Below, one piece after another: positions 12,150-21,960 of a DNA stretch of 64,000 bases (positions within the stretch are counted from its first letter, which is position 1; every line of letters begins with the position of its first letter). The position numbers were made by a program, and so were the translations under genes. The stretch is from Prostheceraeus crozeri. Its lineage: Eukaryota; Platyhelminthes; Polycladida; Euryleptidae. Below the pieces are notes generated by a model that saw only the letters and a program-made list of their open reading frames with translations, was not told the DNA's origin and made no database searches. The stretch covers positions 62,001-126,000 of the forward strand of contig CAJQUW010008638.1 in NCBI GenBank assembly GCA_907163375.1, given 5' to 3'.

Positions 12150-12345
12150 TTAGCACTACTATGAAATTTTCATACTATGATTTGAGTATGAAAAATTCAG
12201 TAAAATCATACTATGAAATTTTCATACCATGATTTGAGTATCATTTTAGTATGAAAATTTCATTTTTCATGCGTTTGAAAAATTCATGCTCAAATCATAG
12301 TATGATTCATACCCACTTATTTCCTCACGGGTATCCTTTATTTTC
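12150..12345 (-). repeat. palindromic repeat block, right member of a mirrored pair
   Basis: Several CATACTATGA / TTTCATAC palindromic words are followed by ATACCCACTTATTTCCTCAC and GGGTAT, which mirrors the hairpin at 7570-7600. The order of parts is reversed relative to the left block, as expected for the two ends of one element. Confidence 0.65.
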
Positions 12346-12729
12346 TTTCGTGACATCTGCATGTTACCCACACGTTTGCCGACAATGGATTCCATAAGAA
12401 CGTAGTAGCCGGTAATATCCAATAGGGATGTGCAGCAATGAAGGACGATCAATGATTGGCTGTCACATGAGATCACAAGATGAGTACAGTACTTGATTTC
12501 CAAGAATCAGCAGAAGTGTTTTTTCCAAGAAAATTGTTGAATGCTACAAAGACAATGAAAGTTTAGATAATGATAGTCAATATACCCAGTATATCAAGTG
12601 GAAAACTCCGGTACTTGTATATCGATAGTCACAAGTTTGACGAAATATTTAATCACTGACTATAATTGCTATGACAACTTATGTGTGATGGTGAGGGTAT
12701 AATCCTGCCAATTGAGCTCGGTCTCATAA

Positions 12730-12870
12730 GCGGTCGTGGCTCAGTTGATAGAGCGTTGTGTCCAGGTAACCTGTGGTCTTAGGTTCAAGTCCTACAAACC
12801 GCACATCATTTGCCAGACAATTTGATCTATCATTGAGCTCATTTCTTTCATTGCTGATTATATAAAGTCA
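12730..12870 (+). mobile_element. tRNA-derived SINE abutting a STAT exon
   Basis: The head begins GCGGTCGTGGCTCAGTTGAT, contains a good Pol III A box (TGGCTCAGTTGA) and a perfect B box (GGTTCAAGTCC), and closes with ACCGC pairing to GCGGT. No regular anticodon stem can be drawn, so it is not a working tRNA gene. The tail shares its series with 4848-4890. The SINE ends about 30 bp before the acceptor of the first recognised STAT exon, so the polypyrimidine/branch region may partly derive from it. Confidence 0.7.
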
Positions 12871-12898
12871 TGTTGCGCCTTACTGTGCATACTTTCAG

Positions 12899-13303
12899 AT
12901 TGATTGAACGATTCCGAAAATATTTTCAACCACGTATGATTTCTACCGGAAAAGGCAATGAAATACAGTCAGAAATATCGACTTTAGAAATGACAAAAGC
13001 TGTGGATTTGCTGATTGAGAAATCATTAATTATAACCGAGTGTCCTACGTGGGATGAACGATCACTAAGACAGTGTAAAAAGAAATTTCCTGTTTCTCTG
13101 GAAATTTTGCTACCATTGGAAATGGATCCAATCTGTTCAAATGTCAAAGCTTACTTATTGACTGAAGAAGGATATATGAACCTGAAAGAAAGGCCATGCT
13201 CAGAGGAACCAACGGATTGTGATTTAGCAGCAAAGAGTTTGCATCAATTTGAGGCGGAAATCATGAAGGACCATGCACTGAACAGCATCAAATCAAATTT
13301 TAC
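12899..13303 (+). CDS. STAT: STAT transcription factor, exon for first half of DNA-binding domain
   Basis: STAT proteins are cytokine- and kinase-activated transcription factors that dimerise through SH2-phosphotyrosine contacts and bind DNA in the nucleus. This exon starts after the acceptor ACTTTCAG and ends at TTTTAC|GTAAGT. It finishes two bases into a codon, matching the one-base start of the next exon. The peptide includes EKSLIITECPTWDERSL and KFPVSLEILLPLE, which align in pattern with the STAT DNA-binding-domain strands around the family's VERQPCMP and FTVKVRLLVKL segments. A later LAAKSLHQFEAEI matches the SLAAEFRHL region. The ATG at 12870 lies before the acceptor and is not a start. 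Exons for the N-terminal and coiled-coil domains must lie further upstream and were not found. The protein is divergent, so the family call rests mainly on the downstream exons. Confidence 0.8.
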
Positions 13304-15034
13304 GTAAGTAGAATAAAGTAGTATGGCAGATAATGGTGGTATTGTATAGAGGGGTGCCTATTAATCGACCGATTATTGTATCGATAGAGTGATAATCGAC
13401 AATCGGTCGATTGCCTTGCTAATCGACCCATGTCACGATCTCGCATCTGATTGGCTTTGCAGCTGACGAGCTGCTATTGTAGCCTCATGATAGGGTGCTC
13501 ACCCAAAGACAGTGGAAAATGACATAGTTCCTGTACTCACCAATACAATTGGGGGCCTGGTTTGAATCTCAGCACGGAACATCAACCAATACGTTCAATT
13601 TCGTTGAGAGAAGTGTTGTTTTCGTTGACGCCAACGGAACCCGAAACTACAAAAAGACGAAAACGAAAGTCTCCTAGCATTTTCGTTTTCGTATTTATGG
13701 TGGCAAGAGAGATAATACTTCTTGTTAGGTAAAATGAATTGACATCATTTCAGCTCATAGTCTTCGAACCTATGAATTCGTCTTTTTTGCTTCATGTGAA
13801 ACGGGTATATGAGTGCTATCAGCAGGGGTATGGAAGCGGAAGCGAATGCGTGACGATCACTTCCGCTTTTGAAAATATCATGATACTAATGACTGACGCA
13901 ATTCGCGCGTCAGGGCGAGGCGAGGCACTTTTGACTTTTGACCTCAAGTCTTGATATGAGTGATGATACGTATCACCTGTATATCCAAATGATTTCCAAG
14001 AATCCGGAACACACGCGTTTATTCGAATGATGAATTGGACACTTGTATAAAGAAGGGAGCAGAATATCGCCCTTTTATAGATAAGCGTTGCACTGTTTAT
14101 GACACAGACCTGAGGCATTGTGCAGCTTCATGGAAAAAAACTTATATATTAAATAGAGGTTGCAGAGACAACAGCTGACTGCTTAGCTTCAATTAAGTTC
14201 GGTAGACTGGTCGCTTCAAGACCCATTTCATAGGAGTGTAGCAGGTATTCGACCATGTAAACGACACATAGTAGGCGATAGGCCTACGATACATAGATAC
14301 AGGAATTAAAGCAAGATCATAATTTAGAACGCTATGCAAATCACCCAAATCATGGGTTTTTCACATTGGATATTATTGTAAATGCGAAATATGCTGTAAA
14401 AATTGCCCATTCAGAGGCATCTTTTATAAAAAATCACCAGATTTGAGAACTCACATCAGCGATTTTTACATGGTTTTAAAAGGGTGTTAAAACCTAGTGC
14501 CACCCTGACTATAGGGAGTGCCATATTTTTTTCTCATCCTTATTTCTTCCTGCTGTTTTAGATAGTGTCTAGCCCGTTTTTCAAGTAGAACGAGTGTTGG
14601 AAGCGAAGACAAGAAGTTTGCCATTGCTCTCAACTCCGGGCATAATCATAAATATATATTCCCCATTAGATGCGAATGTATTCGATAAGTGTTAAGTGCG
14701 AACAGTTTTTTGAATACCATCTTTGATTTACTGCAACACCAATTTAGACTATTGACGTCATAAATAAAATGTCATTTTTTGCACAATTAACTAAGTCATG
14801 GTTATGATTAAGTCTATCCATTCGCCAATTATGTGCCCTGTTACTATCCAATAAATGAAAATGTGTGTATTATGATATTATGCATTCTTAACTTGCAAAT
14901 TTGAAGTTTAAAAATTGTCATTTTTCGCAAAGCTATTTAGCTTATGGGAGTCCGTCCTCATGTTCTTGTAATTAAATTCTTTTCTCGATCGCTGGAAACC
15001 ATGCCGTGTTTCATTTGTAAATGGGAAAATTAGC
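13304..15034 (+). other. STAT intron, 5' part
   Basis: Start of a 10.4-kb phase-2 intron (13304-23734). Apart from a small palindromic patch of ATCGAC/GTCGAT words at 13364-13440 I see no feature. Confidence 0.6.
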
Positions 15035-15610
15035 GGTACTTGTGGGTTATCTCCCCCTCACGTTTTCAAATTTGTCTAAAATCCACAGAAATAAATCAAT
15101 CGTCACAAAACTTTAAGCACATCTAAGTGAGGTTATTCTGTACCCACTTGCAAAAATTTAGGCAAATCGGACAAGTACTTTTTGAATTAGGAGCGATAAC
15201 TTGAAGTGCAGCGATGCCGGCAGCTTGATCTGACTTCTTATAACCTCACCGTCGGAGCAGAAAGCACTTGAAGTCAGCAAAGTCATTTCCCGACAACTCG
15301 TGAAGTGGTGATGACCAGACCACATCCCTTATATCAATATGCTTGGCTTTATAAAGGTGTGGCAAGGTAGTGGTCGTGGGAAGATTTCAAATAACATTGG
15401 ATGAGACGAAGAGGGATAAGGAATAATGCACACACGAGCAGCAATAATGCGTCGAACAGACGAAGTCAGATCAAGCTGCAGACTTCGCTACACCTCACGT
15501 GATCGTCTCTCATGCAAAAAAGTATTTTTCTGATGTTTGGTGACGATTGATACATTTTTGCAGATTTTAGACAGATTTGAAAACCTGGGGGGAGATAACC
15601 CATATGTACC
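15035..15610. mobile_element. foldback MITE with long terminal inverted repeats
   Basis: The ends read GGTACTTGTGGGTTATCTCC and, on the other strand, GGTACATATGGGTTATCTCC. The match continues through TTTTCAAAT, TGTCTAAAATC and ATCAATCGTCAC, and resumes near the centre at GCAGCTTGATCTGACTTC (about 15220), whose exact reverse complement lies at about 15464. The arms are therefore about 150-200 bp, with a gap in one. AAATTA flanks both sides (15027-15032 and 15611-15616), a possible 6-bp target duplication. There is no coding capacity. Confidence 0.75.
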
Positions 15611-15964
15611 AAATTAACAAAGCAAGTGTCTGTGTTCATCTTCGTGCTACCTCTCTCTCAAGAAGTTTCGTCACCAAAGGATTATACATCATATTTTTGT
15701 ATATTTTTGATCTTAGAACATCTTAGACATTTCAATAAAACGAATTTTTTTCGAAAAACATGATGGTAGTCTTCTAACAATCATTAATTGCTCGGACAGC
15801 ACCCAAGAATGCCTCGCAATAGAGCTCTAAACTCTTAATACGTGTGTGATTCAATGCGTGATTCACAGATTATTCAACAGTTGATTGCGTGGAGGTTCAC
15901 ATTAAGAACGTTGACTCTACAGATCATAAGCACATACATGAAGAACGACAACTCCAAAAATATG

Positions 15965-16042
15965 TTAACATGCAGTGGAAATTTTTATACTGAAAGATTC
16001 AGTTTTTGCGGAGATTGTGTACCTCAGGTCCACAGAAATTAA
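15965..16042 (+). repeat. dispersed repeat, copy 1
   Basis: About 78 bp centred on AAGATTCAGTTTTTGCGGAG-like sequence resemble 24893-24972 in the same orientation. Both copies lie in STAT introns. The family is unknown. Confidence 0.6.
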
Positions 16043-17555
16043 TTGCTTTGTCTGCGCGACAGACGAATCCAACTCTGTGCTGATGTCTAAAGAAAATCTG
16101 ATAAATTTGTAAACTTTTGCAAATTATTCCTTTGTTTACACACCATAGATTTCTTATATTTAAGTAGTGCAAAACTGGTTAGCTATCAAGTAGAAAGAAA
16201 CATTATGATTTTTGATGAGAATCTGAAAAGATTTTGCGTAATAGGATATGAAGTATATGCCTTCACACGAAAAAGTGAGAATTTTTCCTGCTTCCTGGTT
16301 CAATTTTCGGGTGTGTTTAACCTCCACATAGTAATTTTTTATCTGGTCCCTTGAAATTCACTATTTAAAGTTTGAGTGTAAAGCAAATGGTTAAAATGTT
16401 ATATTTATCTTTTATGTTTACATTCGTCAAATTTATTGACTACCAAAATAGTTTCTAGGATTAATAAAATTCATTGTGTGTGATTGAGTTATAAATGGTT
16501 AGAATTCTAACTTTGCTTTCTGATCAGAATTCAGCTTATTGAAATGTGTAATAAATTTTCTTTTGCATGGTTATATGAAATTACCTTCCATAAATCGAGT
16601 TCTACTTTTTAGCTGGATTGCGAACTGAGTTATATCATTAAATGTATGGCCATTGCATTTGATTATGTCACTGCTTCTGGATCAAGCAATATGTAGCATG
16701 AAGCGTAAAGAATAGAAAATTATCTAAATGACTTGGTGTAATTTCTGCAAAACAGTTAAACACACATCTCATATGCGATACACATAAAAAAGAGTTCATT
16801 TAATGAAATTGAAACTGGTATCACTTAAGCGATGTAATTTAATGCTGAATTGTAACTCGACCTATATATTATTGCCGTATTTCCTCTACGACACCCTTTA
16901 ATAAGCGCCGCAGCTGATTGGTCAACTTCTCAAAAAACGTCGTACCTCCAATATCAAGAAAAATTGAAAATAATGTCTAAGAGCTGCAGTACTTAAGCTA
17001 AAAAACAAAGACTTGGTTATCAAACGACGCTGGAATGCACATTGAGAAGAAGTCGCATGATATAAGCATGGCACTCAACCTCCTACAGGTTGTTGCCTAG
17101 TGGTGGCTGTCAGAGTCAGGAGAGGGACTCCTGACTCGGACTGTTGCTAGACCGCACCGTCGAGCATCGAGTTGTCATAACTCATCGCGCTCAAGTTTTG
17201 TGTGAGTGTGAGCCCTGCCTTCAAATTGACCATCGGAGGGAAACCGCAAATACAGGCATCGGTAATTCCAAGAAATTATTTCCATGCTGTATTCATATCA
17301 GCGTCGATGCCACTACGCCTTGTCGACAATGAATAAATCCGTAATGCAACAAGAAATCTGCTAGATGAGTTTCACCTCATCTTTAAATAATTTTCCGTAA
17401 AGGTTAGGTAGGTAGGTAATCGTATATTTTCCAAGTTACATTGAAAATCATAAGATGCAAGTTATACGGCGATTTAGAAAATAGCAGGCAGAGTACACAC
17501 GTAGCGGTTGTGAAGGAGCGCGTAAAATGACAGTGCAAACCGAATTCAAGAAAAG
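16043..17555. other. STAT intron, no recognisable feature
   Basis: AT-rich intronic DNA. The short + strand frame at 17144-17332 has no known domain. Confidence 0.45.
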
Positions 17556-17564
17556 ACAGGGTCA

Positions 17565-17780
17565 TTAATCAAGAAAAACATTGCTAATTGCGATCGAAGT
17601 TGTAGGGGAAAAAGAGTTTCGACGGCGAGTCGTTCGTAAACTGGGTAGAAGAAATCTGCCCAGGAGGGCAAAGAGAGTGTAATGGGTGGTTTTGATTGCA
17701 CTGAATCGCATGGAGTAGACGAATAGCCGCGTCAGTGCAGCGAGAATGCAAGTCCGGAAGAATAGAACAACTGCAGTCAT
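17565..17780 (-). pseudogene. LINE C-terminal fragment
   Basis: The frame contains LRTTRRRNSFSPTTSIAISN, which resembles the arginine-rich, serine-phenylalanine-proline C-terminus of CR1/L2-like ORF2 proteins (commonly RR..SF.P.A...LN). It sits in the right order directly after the RT fragment. Confidence 0.6.
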
Positions 17781-17799
17781 TATGACAGATTATCTTATA

Positions 17800-18936
17800 G
17801 CACGACGTTGACTATTATCGAGTAGTCTTCTATTTTTTCTTGAAAGAGAAACAAACAAAGGGGGACAATATTCTATCAGGGACACGATCAACCCAAAATA
17901 CACTCGCTTTAAGTCATCAAAGAATACAATCTCTGTGACACTCGCGTATTGACTGCATCAAAATGTACATTCCACTTGAGATCTGAAGTGAAAATTACAC
18001 CAAGGATTGTAATTTCCTCGACCACTTGGAGTTCAGGCATGACAAGTGGACGATGAGAAGGTGATTTTGGTATCCACAACATTTTGCACTTTCTGTAATT
18101 TAGGGACAGACCAGCAGCATCAGGCCAATTCTTCATATGATTTTGCTCTTGAATTGGAAGTGGGAGACTATTCGGTTTAACGGGAATTATATGGGTACAG
18201 TCGTCGACGTACTTGATGACGGTGCTCGAGGGATGTATGGGAGAAAGCGAACCAATGACAGTATTGAAAAGGAAAGGTCCTAAGATAGAGCCTTGAGGAA
18301 TCCCACTAACAACGGGTAGTGGACCACTGACACTGCCATGCATCTTTACCGTTTGTACTCTATCACGAAAGTAATTTATGATCCAGAGGATGAAACCTGG
18401 TGGAAAACCGCTATTACGAAGACTTTTGACTATCAAATCATGACCAAGTTGACCAAAGGCCTTACTGAAGTCATAAGCTAACAAGGTAACGCCCAAAGTG
18501 TCAGTTTCTTCAAGAGATTATGTAATTGCATCTTGTAAACCGATTAATGCAATCGCAGTGGATGATTTTTTCAGACCACCAAACTGATATTTCCCAAAGG
18601 CGCGACGAAATAATTGGTAGGACTGAGTTGAGAACCAGGCGCTCACAAATCTTGGACGGTATAGGTAAGAGAAATGGGTCTCAGCTCATTGATCGATGGA
18701 TGCGACGTCTTGGGGATGAGTGTGATAATACTTTGTTTCCAAAGCGAAGGAATCCTACAGACGATTGACACGCTCACTATATGGGCCAAGGGTGCACTGA
18801 TTATAGAAGATGCTTCTTTATAAATTATAGATGGAATATTGTCACTTCCAGAAGCTTTGTACGGTTGTAATCTTGAGAGCAAGATGTCCACATCTTCTTG
18901 GGTATATAGAGGCATCCAATCATCGTCGTTGACCAA
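17800..18936 (-). pseudogene. LINE reverse transcriptase fragment
   Basis: From 18936 leftward the frame reads YKASGSDNIPSIIYKEA, LWKQSIITLIPKT and ELRPISLT, the fingers motifs of LINE RT. After a frame change, 18496-17909 reads AYDFSKAFGQLGHD, SGIPQGSILGPFLFN and IKYVDDC (catalytic Asp pair), then ILGVIFTSDLKW (motif E region). Another frame continues with LIVSLIEYCPPLF. At least three frame changes are present. The RT would have copied the element's RNA at its insertion site. Confidence 0.85.
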
Positions 18937-19411
18937 GCAGGCGTTTGGAGTAGCACTTTGATGCTGGAAGGATGCGAATATAGAGTTAATGGAATCACCG
19001 CTTCATCGCTTGATGTGAACTTTTCGATTATTGGATCAATTGTAGAAGACGATGACTTTTTAGTTCCTCGAATATCGCCACAACTTTCCATAGTTGCTTC
19101 GAGCCTTGACAAGCCTTTTGAGCCCACCTTACTCTCTCAGACGCAATCATCGACTAGACTTTACGACTCAGATACTCATACATAGAAAAATTATGTTTGC
19201 GACATGCATTCCATCTTGCATTTATCAATGGTGTTATATAAAGTTTGTCTTTAGAAGTCATAATCACCGAGGTGTGCGGGATAGTCTTGAGGAAGCACCA
19301 TTGAATGACGTCCATAAAGAGACTGCATTTATTGTCGAGAGATTAATTGCCTCTAAAAGAGCAAGGAAAGCTCTGACATTAGATGCTCGCAAGTCATAAA
19401 TAATACAAACT

Positions 19412-19750
19412 CTACTGCTTGGTGGTAAGGAGCATTTGACTGGAGTGCAAAGGACTACGGTGATCGCTGGAGGCAATGGGAGGGCCAATTTCCGTTTGGT
19501 ACTGATCACTTATAGAAGAAGACACCAGAACAAGATCGAGGATGGCATCCAGTCGGGTGGGCTTCGTAACCAAGTTACGGAGATCGAAAGAACTGACTAG
19601 GTATGAAACATCTAGACGATTGAAGTCACCTGTAAGAATATCCTTGTATTCCGGATAACGCAACAGAAAGTTGTCTATGTTGCTCGAGATGAACGATAAG
19701 ACGCCACTAGATGAGAGGATCACGGACGAAGGAGGGATGTAGATGCATAC
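19412..19750 (-). pseudogene. LINE endonuclease fragment
   Basis: Apurinic/apyrimidinic-type endonuclease (exonuclease-endonuclease-phosphatase fold). Visible motifs are GDFNRLD, RLDAILDLVLV and SDH, in the usual spacing of the active-site Asp/Asn and His residues. The N-terminal strands are absent through 5' truncation. Confidence 0.8.
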
Positions 19751-19820
19751 GAAACATAACTTTTGTTAAAGTAAGTGTGGAAATTATAATTAGAATTGTT
19801 AAGAAAATTAACACAATATA

Positions 19821-19849
19821 TTTCAACTATTGCACATAGTCATCTTCAG
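19821..19849 (-). ncRNA. hammerhead-ribozyme-like core at the Penelope end
   Basis: On the - strand CTGAAGA is followed by a 6-bp stem (GACTAT with ATAGTT, loop GTGCA) and then GAAA, matching the CUGANGA-stem II-GAAA core. A further stem-loop (about 19797-19819) follows. Penelope-like elements are known to carry hammerhead motifs in their terminal repeats. Stems I and III are not convincing here, so it is probably degenerate. Confidence 0.45.
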
Positions 19850-20007
19850 GTAAACATATAGAACTAAGGAATGAAAACAGGCTGATAGACAGTATGGTTC
19901 AAATTATGAATTGGCAAAATCTATTACATAAAGAGATGAAACTCAGAAGATATCGACAGAGCTGAGTTCTGGAGTCCATCTAAGACTCCCCCAACCACAT
20001 GAGGTAT

Positions 20008-20478
20008 CTATGTAAAAAGAAAATCGTTCATGGAATTGCATTCTTCTCTGTTGTTGATGTTAGGTCTATGTTTCCGTATTAGGATGGCTTCTTTTATCCT
20101 TAGGTTAGCTTCATCATTCGCCGATCCGATTACTTGCATGGTGAAGGCATTGTTGTTGCATTTTGCTTTGTGTTTGTAAATTGATGATGTGTTGCGAGTG
20201 AGATGCTCTTTGATGCGATGGTGTAGTGGTCTTGTAGTGCTTCCGATGTAAGTTTGGCTGCATGAGTTGCACTTGTACTGATATACAACGTTCTTGCGAA
20301 AACAAAGGTTCGTTGACTGCATTTTACAATCTGTCATGGAACACGCAGTATGTCTGACTTTAGGTTTTCTTAGTGCATTCCTCAAAGTTCTTGATTTGTG
20401 GTCTAGTCTCACATCTATTCCTTCTCTCTTGAAAATTCTCTTGATGGAAATGTCAACTTCATCTGAGATGTAATCCAA
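20008..20478 (-). pseudogene. Penelope-type GIY-YIG endonuclease region
   Basis: The frame contains VVYQYKCNSCSQTYIGSTTR followed by LHHRIKEHL and a later AILIRKHRPNINNR. This is the GIY-YIG nuclease pattern (here YQY...TYIG), with the catalytic Arg in the HHRIKEH segment and a Cys-x2-Cys pair, as in Penelope elements. Upstream residues LDYISDEV and IKRIFKREGIDVRLDHKSR belong to the RT-EN linker. Confidence 0.85.
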
Positions 20479-21049
20479 TTTCAGGTATACTGGCTCGCAA
20501 TTTAACTTCTTCGATTTTTTCTGTTGCTTTGATTTTTTAATGAAATTGTCATCACATCCGTTGATTTTAAGTATTCTATCAAATTCTTTTCATGGACAGT
20601 TCTTGTATCTCTTGAGCTGCACCTCATGTTGATCCTTTCTCTTTCATTTCGTATGATGCTCAATTTTAAGTTTGATGAAAGATGAGATTCTGAATTGTTG
20701 CGTATTAAGCAGAACCAAGAGGTATAGTATATTACTGTATATTGCAAAGCAAAAGTTGCAGAAATAACTGAGTCAAGACGGCACGGAACGTTCTGCATGC
20801 AACTGGCATTACAGGGTTGGTGTGGTGCGCGAGCGAGCGAGATCACTTCACAAGGGCTGCCGATCGGAACACATTTCACCAAGGTTCAACAATCAAAGCA
20901 CACTAGCATGAACACGACAGCAGCTCAAACGTAACAACAGAACTTAATCCGTCACTGAACAATACATCAACCACAAGCGTTAACCAAGACATCGAACAAT
21001 ACCGTACACAAACAATACAACGGATCACAACATGAATGAACGAATAGAT

Positions 21050-21536
21050 CTTTCTTTTGTTTCTTTTTATAGAATTCAAATGTCGGTCCATGTTGTTGAT
21101 CCATTGCTACAGAAAAGTCCAAAAGACTTATAGAATTATTATCTTTTGGATATTCGATGTCAAATTTGATATTCTCATGTTGACTGTTCATTTTCTGATG
21201 AAACTCAATTGCTTCATTTTTGTTATGTACGAGAATAAAACAATCATCAACATATCGTTTGAATATAAAGACGAAAGGGCATGTTGTCAACGTTTTTTTC
21301 TCTAATGTATCCATAAATAAGATTGCTAGAATACTTGAGAGCGAAGACCCCATTGGAAGACCTTTCCTTTGTTTGAAAATATTTCCTTCATACTGAAAAT
21401 ATGTGTTTTCACATACAACTGTCAGGAGATTATTGATGTACTGAATGTCTATTCCTTTCACTTGACTGTAACTGTTTGTCAATAAGATTGATATGACGTT
21501 CTGAATTGCCTCGTGTACTTTTATTGAGGTATACAT
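21050..21536 (-). pseudogene. Penelope-type reverse transcriptase region
   Basis: Key motifs in order: MYTSIKVHEAIQ (motif A region), KQRKGLPMGSSLSSILA (motif B), FKRYVDDCFI (motif C with the catalytic Asp pair), then SISLLDFSVA and FEFYKKK. This combination, with PMGSSLS and a short FLD/LLD segment, is typical of Penelope RTs and distinct from LINE RTs. It acts by copying element RNA and is related to telomerase RT. Confidence 0.85.
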
Positions 21537-21769
21537 CGATTGTACATCTAGACTGAATGGAAAGGTACAATCAGTGTTGTTGTTTTCTTTTAAGGTTTTG
21601 ATGAGTTGATAACTGTTCTCAAGATGAGCCGGAACGATTTTGAGAAGTGGAGTTAGGATCTTTTATAAAAGCCATGCGATTTTCGATATAGGTGAGCTGA
21701 CACTTGCAACAATAGGTCGTATCTTTATGTTTGGACCATCTTTGTGAGTTTGTATAAGGTGATAGAAAG

Positions 21770-21807
21770 ATGGGAGGTCAGAATCACAAACAATTCTGAC
21801 CTCCCAT
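21770..21807. repeat. 15-bp perfect hairpin
   Basis: ATGGGAGGTCAGAAT and its exact reverse complement flank an 8-base loop. It lies near the 5' part of the Penelope-like element. No poly-T follows, and its role is unknown. Confidence 0.85.
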
Positions 21808-21960
21808 GTCACGCCGGCTCAGCACGTTGTTGCAGGCGGGCACTGCGGCATAGAGATCTCAAAGACCACACTAATAATATTCTTGTGAACTGGAAAATCC
21901 AAGCACAGCCGGTTCACAGCCAGGAATCGATGATAGAACGAGATGTGATATGAATTCAGC

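Larger units (their letters stand above)
17560..19755 (-). mobile_element. 5'-truncated CR1/L2-like LINE
   Basis: Read on the - strand, the order is partial endonuclease, reverse transcriptase and C-terminal region. All known pieces fit the CR1/Jockey group of apurinic-endonuclease LINEs. The copy begins inside the endonuclease at about 19755, where the Penelope-like element begins, and runs to about 17560. It is broken by several frame changes and is clearly dead. It lies antisense in the large STAT intron. Confidence 0.85.
19760..21960 (-). mobile_element. Penelope-like retroelement, old and broken
   Basis: Read on the - strand, a Penelope-type reverse transcriptase (21536-21050) is followed by a linker and a GIY-YIG-type endonuclease (20478-20008), the diagnostic order for endonuclease-bearing Penelope elements. 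The left end carries a hammerhead-like core at 19821-19849, a feature known from this group. A stretch of about 330 bp at 20700-21040 interrupts the coding similarity. The copy carries several breaks and looks long inactive. The 5' limit is uncertain. Confidence 0.85.

Noticed and set aside
12730-12803. Possible functional tRNA gene
   Set aside because: A and B boxes are good, but no regular anticodon stem or loop can be drawn, and the shared tail marks it as a SINE head.
12870-12898. ATG at 12870 as the start of a gene
   Set aside because: It precedes a clear splice acceptor at 12897-12898, and the coding similarity to STAT begins after it.
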